From positions 279,384 through 343,383 of the forward strand of contig NZ_AQYJ01000023.1 of assembly GCF_000380565.1 (NCBI RefSeq): a DNA stretch of 64,000 nucleotides. The letters run 5' to 3'. Numbering within the stretch: the first letter of the stretch is position 1; each line of letters begins with the position of its first letter. The stretch comes from Microbulbifer variabilis ATCC 700307 (lineage in GTDB: Bacteria > Pseudomonadota > Gammaproteobacteria > Pseudomonadales > Cellvibrionaceae). The notes beneath the pieces are model-generated. The model did no database searches. It had not been told where the DNA came from and worked only from the letters and a program-made list of their open reading frames with translations. Of the stretch, positions 1-9,501 are shown piece after piece. The translations under genes and the position numbers were made by a program.

Positions 1-750
1 TTTTGGATAACTGCAGCTTTTATGTTGATCGCTGTATTTATGACCTTGATGGTTTCAGAGCCCCAGCACCCGGCTGCGCCACCAAGGACTTTGCGCGAGG
101 CTATCGTGCTGCCATTTGTCGAATTTTTTAACCGCAACGGCGTAAAGCACGCAGTATTGGTGCTTGCTTTCATGTTCCTGTACAAGCTCGGCGATAATAT
201 GGCCACTGCATTGGCGACACCCTATTACCTGGATATGGGGTACACCAATACGGATATTGGTATTGTGGCTAAAAATGCCGGCCTCTGGCCCGCCGTGATT
301 GGGGGATTTCTCGGCGGCCTATTGATGGTGCGTATTGGGATTAATAAGTGTCTGTGGATCTTTGGAGTTATCCAGCTCGTATCCATTTTTGGCTTTATGA
401 TTTTATCTGAGGCTAATGGGGATCTGGTGGGCACACCGGGTTTTAAGCCGAGCCTGTGGCTACTGGCGATAGTGATTGCTTTTGAGTATCTGGGGGTTGG
501 TCTTGGTACTGCAGTTTTCATCGCTTTTATTGCCCGCACAACCAGCAAATTACACACGGCTACCCAATTCGCCCTGTTTACTGCGTTAACCTCGTTACCC
601 AGGACTTTTGCCAATGCTTCAACAGGGTATTTGGTTGAGTCTGTGGGGTGGACGAACTTCTTTCTTCTGTGCGCCGCGTTGGCAGTTCCGGGGATGTTAC
701 TGCTCTTTTATGTCGCGCCGTGGAATGGTGATGCAGCGGAGGAAGCCTGA
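1..750 (+). CDS. AmpG-like muropeptide MFS transporter (3' part)
   Basis: This is the C-terminal part of a major facilitator transporter of the AmpG type, which imports anhydro-muropeptides from the periplasm for peptidoglycan recycling. The frame is open from the first base of the window, so the N-terminus lies outside. The visible 249 residues hold about six hydrophobic helices. The stretch FLYKLGDNMATALATPYYLD and the later ATQFALFTALTSLPR resemble AmpG C-terminal halves. The next gene is on the opposite strand, so this unit ends here. Family assignment is from remembered sequence patterns and is fairly secure; the exact substrate is inferred. Confidence 0.8.
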   Translation, partial: FWITAAFMLIAVFMTLMVSEPQHPAAPPRTLREAIVLPFVEFFNRNGVKHAVLVLAFMFLYKLGDNMATALATPYYLDMGYTNTDIGIVAKNAGLWPAVIGGFLGGLLMVRIGINKCLWIFGVIQLVSIFGFMILSEANGDLVGTPGFKPSLWLLAIVIAFEYLGVGLGTAVFIAFIARTTSKLHTATQFALFTALTSLPRTFANASTGYLVESVGWTNFFLLCAALAVPGMLLLFYVAPWNGDAAEEA

Positions 751-786
751 TTACTACCGCCTAAACTTGTACAGCTCCTTTCGGGG

Positions 787-1122
787 TTATGGTCTCCAGC
801 GATACTTGGCCATGTCCACCCGCCCCTTTAACAAGGTAATCCCTTCTTCTTCCAGCCGCTTGCGTTGGCGGGAAGCCCCGGGTTCGGGTAATGAGATTCT
901 TCCCTGGGCGTTGATTACCCGGTGCCAGGGTAATTTGGTGTCTTTGGGTAGTTTCCGTAATGTCTGACCAGCTAGTCTGGCGGCTCTTGGATAGCCGGCC
1001 ATTTCGGCGAGATCTCCATAAGTGACGACCCGGCCTGTTGGTATTGAGGCCAAAACCCGGCATATTCTGGCGAGAGCGCTGCCTGGTGTTTCTGGGCCGG
1101 TGGTATTGGTCTCTACAGGCAC
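787..1122 (-). CDS. Alkyltransferase-like protein (ATL, MGMT family without the acceptor Cys)
   Basis: This is a small protein of the O6-alkylguanine-DNA alkyltransferase fold. The usual active-site PCHRV is PWHRV here, so it cannot accept alkyl groups. It fits the ATL class, which binds O6-alkylguanine and hands the lesion to nucleotide excision repair. The helix-turn-helix part (GRVVTYGDLAEMAG) is intact. I chose the GTG at 1122 because a GAGG lies 5 bases before it and the resulting 111 residues match ATL length; the frame stays open up to a GTG at 1203. It ends tail to tail with the AmpG gene and appears to be a single-gene unit. Confidence 0.82.
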   Translation of the reverse strand: MPVETNTTGPETPGSALARICRVLASIPTGRVVTYGDLAEMAGYPRAARLAGQTLRKLPKDTKLPWHRVINAQGRISLPEPGASRQRKRLEEEGITLLKGRVDMAKYRWRP

Positions 1123-1353
1123 AAAAGCCTCATTTCTTAGTGGTTTATTAGATTTAGCCGCCAGTTTGCCGTATTTGTCTGCAAATAAGCTATAAAAAAG
1201 CACGGATTAAAGCCGGGGTATCATACTGAGCCGTTACAAAATAGGTAGTATTGGCGTGCCACATTTATGGCAGTTGTGGCATTATTGCCGATTGAATAGG
1301 GCTTTCATCACAGTTTTCATCGCAAGCTCATCCAGAAACTTCAAGGTTCTCCT

Positions 1354-2385
1354 GTGGTTCTATCGACACAAATTCCCCGGATTTTTGCCAAAACTCTCCT
1401 TTGCCTTGCACCCTTACAGGTTTTTGCGGGTGTGCTCACCCTTGAGAATGGTGATCGCATTCAGGGGGAGCTGGTGCTTGTAGATACTGAACAAGTGGTA
1501 TGGAAATCTGAGACCTTCGGTGAAGTTAAGGTCGATAAATCCAAGGTTGTATCCATGGATGTGGATACCGATCTCAAAGTTGCCGGGCGGGATGAGCCAT
1601 GCACGCTGGCAGGGCACCGCCAGGAGCAGTGGGAACTCTACTGCGCAGAGGGTGGAGGTTGGTTGATCGACTTTCCTGGAGTGGAGCGTGCTGAGCCCTA
1701 TCCACACTTTGTCAGTAATCCAATGACATTCAAGGGTAATGTGAGTGCGGGCGGCGTTTTTGAATCCGGGAACCGTGAGCGTGAGGACCTGGATGCAAAT
1801 GTTAACCTGGATGTGCGCCATGGGGATTTCCATCACCTGGTCGGCGCCCTTTACCAGAATCAAGACAGTGAGGATGATGGCGCGCTGGAAAAATACCGGC
1901 TGACTTATGACCTGCGCTGGATTTTTGCAGAAAAGTGGTTTGCTGCAGCAAATACCGCCTGGGAGCATGAAGAGGCGCGGAACTTGGACCTCGGCACAAC
2001 CATGGGTCTGGGTCTTGGTTACCTGTTTTATGACACAGACAAAACAGCATTTTCACTGGAAGGCGGTGTTAGTAGCCTGCAGGAAGATTTTATTGATACG
2101 GAGCTGAGTGAGAATCAGGACGACCAATATGTGGCAGGGCGTGTCGCGCTGAATTACCGTTATAAATTTTCCCTGGGCCCGGAAATTTACTTTGACCAGG
2201 AAACCCTGCAGTCTTTCGATCACAGTGATGACTACCAGGCAAATGCCAAGGTGGGGGTGAGAACACCACTGGTTGAAGGAGTGCTGATGGAAATTGGCTA
2301 CCAGTGGCAGTACGACAACACACCATCGCTGGAAAGTGAAAAAGAAGATACCAAAGTAACCGTTGGTGTTGGTTACCAGTGGTAA
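1354..2385 (+). CDS. DUF481 family outer-membrane protein
   Basis: This is a 343-residue DUF481 protein. A GTG start gives a signal peptide ending near residue 25 (VFAG). It is followed by a small beta region (LTLENGDRIQGELV) like those of other YdiY-type proteins, then alternating polar and aromatic beta strands ending in GVGYQW. That C-terminus suggests an outer-membrane beta barrel. Function in the family is unknown; some members are induced by acid or salt. The ribosome site before the GTG is weak (AAGG). It stands alone between the ATL gene and an SDR gene 84 bases downstream, with which it could share a transcript. Confidence 0.75.
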   Translation: MVLSTQIPRIFAKTLLCLAPLQVFAGVLTLENGDRIQGELVLVDTEQVVWKSETFGEVKVDKSKVVSMDVDTDLKVAGRDEPCTLAGHRQEQWELYCAEGGGWLIDFPGVERAEPYPHFVSNPMTFKGNVSAGGVFESGNREREDLDANVNLDVRHGDFHHLVGALYQNQDSEDDGALEKYRLTYDLRWIFAEKWFAAANTAWEHEEARNLDLGTTMGLGLGYLFYDTDKTAFSLEGGVSSLQEDFIDTELSENQDDQYVAGRVALNYRYKFSLGPEIYFDQETLQSFDHSDDYQANAKVGVRTPLVEGVLMEIGYQWQYDNTPSLESEKEDTKVTVGVGYQW

Positions 2386-2469
2386 TAGCCTGGCGGCATT
2401 CTCCCAACTTTGCCGGAATAACAGGCCTTAGAGAGATAAAATCTAAAAAATACTAATGAGGAGTGCAAC

Positions 2470-3231
2470 ATGCAGATTGCCGGCAGTATTGTGGCGATTA
2501 CCGGTGCTGGCCAAGGGCTGGGAAGAGCAATGGCCGTTTACCTGGCGGAGCGCGGGGCCCGTTTGGCATTGATTGATGTCAACGAAGAGGGGCTAAAGGA
2601 AAGTGTTTCTGCCTGTGAACAGCTCGGTGCCGAGGCGCGAAGCTATGTGATCAATGTCGCTAATGAGGAAGAGGTAGATAAAGGCTTCCTCCAGGTCGCA
2701 GAGGATTTCGGTGGTCTGCAGGTGTTGATTAATAACGCCGGTATTATGCGCGATGGCATGTTGCTCAAGTGTAAAGAGGGCAAGGTCACTGACCGTATGT
2801 CACTGTCCCAGTGGCAGTCTGTTATTGACGTAAACCTGACTGGGGTATTCCTTTGTGGCCGTGCCGCAGCCGGAATTATGGCGGAAAGTGGCAAGGGTGG
2901 AGTGATGGTGAATATCTCCAGCCTGTCTCGTGCCGGCAATATGGGACAGACAAACTATTCCGCCAGTAAGGCTGGTGTTGCTGCCATGACGGTAACCTGG
3001 GCCCGCGAGCTGGCTCGTTACGGCGTGCGCGTAGCTGCAATTGCTCCCGGTTTTATCGGCACTGATATGGTTGCGCAAATGCGCCCGGAAATCCTGGATA
3101 GTCTGGTTAAGCAAGTGCCATTGAGACGCCTGGGTGAGCAAGAGGAAATTGCCTCAACCGTGGCGTTTATTCTGGAGAATGACTATGTAACCGGTCGAGT
3201 TCTGGATATCGACGGTGGTGCACGTATTTAA
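2470..3231 (+). CDS. SDR family NAD(P)-dependent oxidoreductase
   Basis: A 253-residue classical short-chain dehydrogenase. The nucleotide-binding TGAGQGLG is at residues 11-18, NNAG at 88-91, and the catalytic set is Ser150, Tyr163 and Lys167 (YSASK). The C-terminus (GRVLDIDGGARI) is FabG-like. The start has a good GAGG nine bases upstream. FabG-type ketoreductase activity is possible, but the gene is not in a fatty-acid operon, so the substrate is unknown. A strong rho-independent terminator follows within 30 bases. Confidence 0.88.
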   Translation: MQIAGSIVAITGAGQGLGRAMAVYLAERGARLALIDVNEEGLKESVSACEQLGAEARSYVINVANEEEVDKGFLQVAEDFGGLQVLINNAGIMRDGMLLKCKEGKVTDRMSLSQWQSVIDVNLTGVFLCGRAAAGIMAESGKGGVMVNISSLSRAGNMGQTNYSASKAGVAAMTVTWARELARYGVRVAAIAPGFIGTDMVAQMRPEILDSLVKQVPLRRLGEQEEIASTVAFILENDYVTGRVLDIDGGARI

Positions 3232-3256
3232 CGATTCAGTAGCGTGTTATCAGATG

Positions 3257-3283
3257 AGGGCGAACTTTGTTCGCCCTTTTTTA
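3257..3283 (+). terminator. Rho-independent terminator after the SDR gene
   Basis: A seven-base stem GGGCGAA / TTCGCCC with a five-base loop is followed by a T-run. Confidence 0.85.
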
Positions 3284-3314
3284 TTTCCCTTTCAGTAATG
3301 ATTTTAAGATTTAT

Positions 3315-3725
3315 CTATCCCTTCCTCGCATATCTTGTGTTGAGAGTTTTTCGATAAAACAGGTATACAAACAAGGAAATAATGAGCCAGGCCAGGATGG
3401 ATGCCACTTCGTGAAATACTGTTTGTTCTAAAGATAAGTGAAAATCCCGCAGCGCAAAGCCTTTGATTTGTGCCGACCAGGCATACAGCATCTTGCACAT
3501 ATGCAGTGCCCACCATGGTCGGCCTGTTACTTGTGGTCGGAAAAAAAACGTATAGACATCGAGCCCCATAAAAACCAGCATTAATGCGGATGGAGCCAGG
3601 TAAATATTGGCATAACTTGGGTGTTTACCAATATCGTAAAGAAAAACCTGGAAATAGAATACTGCGACCCAGGCAGCTATGGCAGCCAGTATCCAATCGA
3701 TAATTGGAAGTGATTCTGCCATCAT
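3315..3725 (-). CDS. Hypothetical inner-membrane protein (3 TM)
   Basis: This 136-residue protein is not recognised. It has hydrophobic segments near residues 9-29, 39-60 and 107-128. A conserved-looking aromatic and His stretch lies between them (RPWWALHMCKMLYAW). The gene begins 25 bases after the stop of the membrane gene upstream on the same strand, so the two probably form an operon. A role as a paired membrane complex is only inference. Confidence 0.65.
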   Translation of the reverse strand: MMAESLPIIDWILAAIAAWVAVFYFQVFLYDIGKHPSYANIYLAPSALMLVFMGLDVYTFFFRPQVTGRPWWALHMCKMLYAWSAQIKGFALRDFHLSLEQTVFHEVASILAWLIISLFVYLFYRKTLNTRYARKG

Positions 3726-3750
3726 TGGAGTGCTTGATTCTCGGCCATAT

Positions 3751-4086
3751 TTAGGCAGAAAATATGGAGTAACTGAATATGCTGATCAATCCCAGTAATA
3801 AAAGGTTTGGGTGAGTATTGTAGACATAGGCAATATCGATCTGGTACTCGGGAATGTCGGCCTTGAGATGAGGAATGATGTAAGGGTTGAATAGCATCAG
3901 CAGGGCACTGATGGAAAAGATAATGGCAATCAAGAGTGAGCTGAGGCCACCGATCCGATGGTAACGGCTGCCCTTTTTCATCAGAAGAGTTAATGGAATA
4001 GTAATAAACGTTAGAACTATGGCCGCAACCGTATGAACCTCTATAAGAAACTTTAGCTCTTGAGGGGTTGTGAATAGATAATGCAT
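3751..4086 (-). CDS. Small membrane protein, weakly DUF2306-like
   Basis: About 111 residues with four hydrophobic segments. A His at the end of one helix and an HRIGG motif before the next recall DUF2306 membrane proteins, but this is a weak resemblance. I chose the ATG at 4086 (MHYLFTT); a TTG at 4110 would add eight residues. The protein ends abruptly within a hydrophobic segment, so it may be slightly truncated. It is followed closely by the membrane gene ending at 3315. Confidence 0.55.
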   Translation of the reverse strand: MHYLFTTPQELKFLIEVHTVAAIVLTFITIPLTLLMKKGSRYHRIGGLSSLLIAIIFSISALLMLFNPYIIPHLKADIPEYQIDIAYVYNTHPNLLLLGLISIFSYSIFSA

Positions 4087-4287
4087 TGAGTAACGACCTG
4101 GCGGCAGCAAGTATTATTCGGGCTTGCTGATAAGTAGCGATAGCTAATGGATTTGATTGTCAGGAGAAAGGTCTGGGTGAAGCATTGATAGTAGTAGAGC
4201 TAAATCACCGCCACTAATTGCTCCCCCAGACTTTTGAAACTCTCAATGTTGGAAGAATTTGAAGTCTTCAATCAAGAATTTCTTACC

Positions 4288-5433
4288 CTAGCAAATACGT
4301 TCCACACTATCGGTTCTATTTTTCGATAACATCCACTGCCATAACTGCATTCTGCGAACTCTAAAGGATGCCGCGCATAACAGAAGGTAATAACGCCACA
4401 TACGATAAAAGCGTCGACCATAGCGATCGGCGAAGCGAGGCCAATTACGTTCAAAATTATCATGCCAGGCCATCAGGGTTTTATCGTAATCGGGGCCAAA
4501 GTTATGTAGATCCTCACAGGTCAGTAGCTCCTGAGCTGCCAGAGTGATTTGACTGGCGGCAGGTATTTCTCCATTGGGGAAAATATACTTCTCAACCCAG
4601 GGGTCGGTAGGTGCGGGTTTGGATTTACCAATAGTGTGAAGTAGTAAAATGCCGTCTTTTTTCAAACAGCGTTTTGACACCTCCATAAATGCGCGGTGGT
4701 TTTTTCGTCCTACATGCTCAAACATTCCCACGCTGGCAATTCTGTCAAAGGGTTCATTGAGTTCGCGGTAATCCTGAAGGTGCACGGTGATCGGCAGGTT
4801 GGCATAGCGTTCGGCGACGTAGGCTCTCTGCTCACGGGATACTGTAACCCCGACACACTCTACCTGGTATTTCTGTGCCGCATAACCGATGAGGCTTCCC
4901 CACCCGCAACCGATGTCTAATAACTTCATTCCTGGTTCAAGCTGCAGTTTGCGGCAGATAAGGTCCAGTTTTGCTTCCTGGGCCTCATCTAGGGTCTGGG
5001 CCTCCTTCCAATAACCACAGCTATATGTAAGGCGGCTATCGAGCATGGCGGCGTAAAACTCATTACCTAAGTCGTAGTGGTGCTCGCCGACCTCGAACGC
5101 CCGGCGACGGCTTTGCAGGTTGAGCAAGCAGCTGCGTATATAGGGGAAGATATGGCGCCAGCTCTTGAAGTGACGGCCCAAGTCGGAATCTAGAATACGG
5201 TAGATGAACTGATCTATGGCCTGTACATCCCAGTCCCCGCGCATATAGGTTTCCCCCAACCCCATACTTTGGCGGGCGACGATCTCATCAAGTGCCTCTT
5301 CTCGATGGAGCTGGATATCCCAGGGGCGGTCACCGTTAATACGGATATCGGCCTCGGCTAAAATATCATCAACAAAGTGGCGGCTTCGGCCTATGGCTGG
5401 TGCCTCTATGGCATCTTGCTGCTCGCTTGCCAT
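4288..5433 (-). CDS. cfa: Cyclopropane-fatty-acyl-phospholipid synthase
   Basis: This enzyme methylates cis double bonds of membrane phospholipid acyl chains with S-adenosylmethionine. It has 381 residues, the usual length. Visible marks are YSCGYW (catalytic Cys region), the SAM-binding LLDIGCGWGS, GMFEHVG with the Glu, and LLLHTIG with the His of the bicarbonate-binding active site. It is a single-gene unit, divergent from fxsA across about 140 bases. Cfa usually acts in stationary phase or stress. No fused or missing part was seen. Confidence 0.95.
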   Translation of the reverse strand: MASEQQDAIEAPAIGRSRHFVDDILAEADIRINGDRPWDIQLHREEALDEIVARQSMGLGETYMRGDWDVQAIDQFIYRILDSDLGRHFKSWRHIFPYIRSCLLNLQSRRRAFEVGEHHYDLGNEFYAAMLDSRLTYSCGYWKEAQTLDEAQEAKLDLICRKLQLEPGMKLLDIGCGWGSLIGYAAQKYQVECVGVTVSREQRAYVAERYANLPITVHLQDYRELNEPFDRIASVGMFEHVGRKNHRAFMEVSKRCLKKDGILLLHTIGKSKPAPTDPWVEKYIFPNGEIPAASQITLAAQELLTCEDLHNFGPDYDKTLMAWHDNFERNWPRFADRYGRRFYRMWRYYLLLCAASFRVRRMQLWQWMLSKNRTDSVERIC

Positions 5434-5576
5434 TCAAGTCTCCCTCTCTCCTGGTTAGCGTGGGGTCGATTATGGCGCCCTTGAATAATTTGCCTCCCCA
5501 CTCCATTTAATACAGCATGTCGAAAATATCCCCAGCCCCGGATTAGCCGTGGGCTGTTAGATCAGGAATCCTCTCT

Positions 5577-6047
5577 ATGCGTCCCTTGCTGCTGCTTCTA
5601 TTTATAGCTCTACCTGTACTCGAATTGTGGGTATTGATTGCCGTAGGGAGTGAAATCGGCGCCTTGCCCACCATCGGCCTGGTGTTTCTAACGGCTATCA
5701 TCGGCGTGACGCTGCTGCGTCGCCAAGGGCTCTCTACCCTGGCAAGGGCCCAGGAGAAGATGCGCACTGGTGATATTCCCGCCCAGGAGATGGTAGAAGG
5801 TATCTTTCTCGCCGTCGGCGGTGTTCTGCTGCTGACCCCCGGCTTCATCACCGATATTCTCGGTTTCGCCTGCCTGATACCGGGACTGCGCCAGTTATTA
5901 CTGGGGCGGTTACTTCGCCATGTCACTATCGTTCGACCAGGTGGCCCCTTCCAACCGAATGCCTCCAGACGTGGCCCCGATATTATCGAGGGAGAGTACT
6001 CACGGGATGAGCGGAACTCCGTTGAGCACAAGCGCCACAAAGACTGA
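5577..6047 (+). CDS. fxsA: FxsA family membrane protein
   Basis: A 156-residue FxsA-type inner-membrane protein. It starts with a hydrophobic helix (LLLLLFIALPVLELWVL), has a second region AVGGVLLLTPGFITDILG typical of the family, and a polar C-terminal tail. In E. coli FxsA relieves F-plasmid exclusion of phage T7; its normal job is unclear. Its position just upstream of groES-groEL is the common gammaproteobacterial arrangement and supports the call. Confidence 0.92.
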   Translation: MRPLLLLLFIALPVLELWVLIAVGSEIGALPTIGLVFLTAIIGVTLLRRQGLSTLARAQEKMRTGDIPAQEMVEGIFLAVGGVLLLTPGFITDILGFACLIPGLRQLLLGRLLRHVTIVRPGGPFQPNASRRGPDIIEGEYSRDERNSVEHKRHKD

Positions 6048-6112
6048 TTTGGTTGAATAGTGCACACTTTTACACTTAAAACGGCACTTTTATAGTTTTT
6101 TCACTTTAGGGT

Positions 6113-6138
6113 GTTGAAATCTATTCTCCCGCCCATAG
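6113..6138 (+). promoter_or_regulatory. Sigma32-like heat-shock promoter of groESL
   Basis: GTTGAAA at 6113-6119 and CCCATAG at 6132-6138, separated by 12 bases, fit the sigma32 pattern (CTTGAAA, spacer, CCCCATNT). No CIRCE inverted repeat was seen between here and groES. This supports sigma32 control, but it has not been tested. Confidence 0.65.
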
Positions 6139-6261
6139 ATAGGGATCAACTGAGAATTAAGCCCCGCCTCTGAGGACCAGAGAGGGGTGAGGTTACCGGC
6201 CCGATGGGCCTGTACCGCCAATGTTGGAAAACCTTAAAACGACTCAATGGAGAACTTATCC

Positions 6262-6555
6262 ATGAAAATTCGTCCTTTACACGACCGCGTCGTAGTACGC
6301 CGTAAGGAAGAAGAAGCGATGTCAGCTGGCGGTATCGTGCTGCCAGGTGCTGCCAAAGAAAAGCCAAACCAGGGTGAAGTGGTAGCCGTGGGTGAGGGCA
6401 AGCAGCTGGACAATGGCGATGTGCGCGCACTGTCTGTGAAGGTAGGTGACACGGTTGTTTTCGGTCGCTATGCCGACAGCAATACCCTCAAGGTGGAAGG
6501 CGAAGAGCTGATCATCATGAGCGAAGGTGATATCTACGGCGTGTTGGAAGGCTAA
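6262..6555 (+). CDS. groES: Co-chaperonin GroES
   Basis: A 97-residue GroES that caps the GroEL ring. The start is at [10 protein letters not shown] because a GGAGA lies eight bases upstream; an in-frame ATG at 6247 would overlap that site. The mobile-loop segment ([14 protein letters not shown]) and the end [10 protein letters not shown] are canonical. It forms an operon with groEL 48 bases downstream. Confidence 0.97.
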   Translation: MKIRPLHDRVVVRRKEEEAMSAGGIVLPGAAKEKPNQGEVVAVGEGKQLDNGDVRALSVKVGDTVVFGRYADSNTLKVEGEELIIMSEGDIYGVLEG

Positions 6556-6591
6556 GGCCAGCCTTTAACTTTACTCGCAAAAAGAATTTGA

Positions 6592-8244
<1,653 letters not shown>

Positions 8245-8265
8245 GCCGGCCTTAAAGCCTACCCC

Positions 8266-8295
8266 AAAAAGCCCCGCAATTGCGGGGCTTTTTTA
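8266..8295 (+). terminator. Terminator after groEL
   Basis: AAAAAGCCCCGCA pairs with TGCGGGGCTTTTT, a perfect stem with a T-run on both strands, so it may work in both directions. Confidence 0.9.
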
Positions 8296-8390
8296 TTTTA
8301 GGTACATGGAATGATAGGTTAATACTGGTGCTGCGACGCAGCAAACAATCTGATTAATGGGGATACAACAGACCCAGATCCAGGAATAGC

Positions 8391-9170
8391 CTATGGATCT
8401 AAATTAAGTTTCTTAGTTTGTTGTGCTAGTAATTCGGCTGTTTCCTTAGATATGCCATTGATTGGTGGAGCATTTAATTGAGGTTGTTTCAGTAGATAGG
8501 AAACAAAGACCGCGGCAGATAGATATACACCATTCTGATTGGGGTGGCTTCCATCATGAGCGTATAGGTCAATGACTTTATCTGAGGAGCTAATTGTTTC
8601 CCAAGCGAGGCCGACTGGTATTACTTTTGAAGATGTTGTCTGGGCTATATTCTGATAACCCTCAAACAAGCGGGCTTGCATTTTACTGCGAGTATCATTG
8701 GAATAATTTTGAGTGTCCCCATGCTTACGGCCCCAGGTTAGAAAGAGGAGAGGAGTGGCACCGGCCAATCTAATTTCTTTGGTGAGTTTTTTTGCGTAGG
8801 GGTAAATCTCTTTATGCCTCTGTTCTTCGGAGAATGAGGGAAGCTGGCTTTGCTCCTGAAGCACCACATAATCCCATGCCCTCTCATGAATAGCTTCTAG
8901 TGTATCCGTAGACTCAGAGTGTTTTTGTAAGGTCCACCCTCCCGGAGTTATGGATCTATATATAATTTGTGCTCCATTGCTTTTAGCAATTGCCTGGATT
9001 ATCGGAGGAAGAGGGCGTGTGTAGCTATTACCGATAAAAAGCACAGATAGAATTTCCTGAGTTTTCTGCTCAGTCTGCTTCTTTGGCCCTACTAGTAAGT
9101 AAGCTCCTACCAATAATAGAAAGATAAGAAAAAATATTTGGATTTTTAGATGGCTTTTAAATTCTTTCAT
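8391..9170 (-). CDS. SGNH/GDSL-type hydrolase, membrane-anchored
   Basis: A 259-residue protein with an N-terminal hydrophobic anchor (about residues 10-27) and an SGNH hydrolase fold. Block I reads FIGNSYT with the nucleophile Ser, and block V reads DGSHPNQNG with the Asp-His pair. The pattern resembles DUF4886 SGNH proteins, which often act on carbohydrate esters outside the cytoplasm. It is divergent from the LamG lipoprotein gene, so a shared role on an extracellular polysaccharide is plausible but inferred. Confidence 0.75.
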   Translation of the reverse strand: MKEFKSHLKIQIFFLIFLLLVGAYLLVGPKKQTEQKTQEILSVLFIGNSYTRPLPPIIQAIAKSNGAQIIYRSITPGGWTLQKHSESTDTLEAIHERAWDYVVLQEQSQLPSFSEEQRHKEIYPYAKKLTKEIRLAGATPLLFLTWGRKHGDTQNYSNDTRSKMQARLFEGYQNIAQTTSSKVIPVGLAWETISSSDKVIDLYAHDGSHPNQNGVYLSAAVFVSYLLKQPQLNAPPINGISKETAELLAQQTKKLNLDP

Positions 9171-9501
9171 TGTGTTGGATTTCCAAGTGGGGCTATTACC
9201 ACTTAGGATAGGTCTATTTTGTAATTTGTTCTGTGCAGCGTGTTTAAGGATCTACATTCTTATGAGGTTGAATAGGTTATTGAGGGAATAAATTGTTATC
9301 TTGAAATTAGTCATCTGATTATTTTTCGTTACTTTATGAGCTGTGAGAATAATTATGAATATGAACGATCTAGATTCGCTAAATATAAGTCCTATTTTAA
9401 TTTGGGGGGAGAAACATTACATATATTTAATGTTCAGTCCAGCAGAGGGTTAGTATGTCCTTTTAGACTTCCCTTTCAGTAAATGGGAGGAAAGAGCAGA
9501 T
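9171..9501. other. AT-rich intergenic region between divergent genes
   Basis: About 330 bases separate the SGNH and LamG genes. It should hold both promoters. I see no gene, clear operator or long inverted repeat here. Confidence 0.5.
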
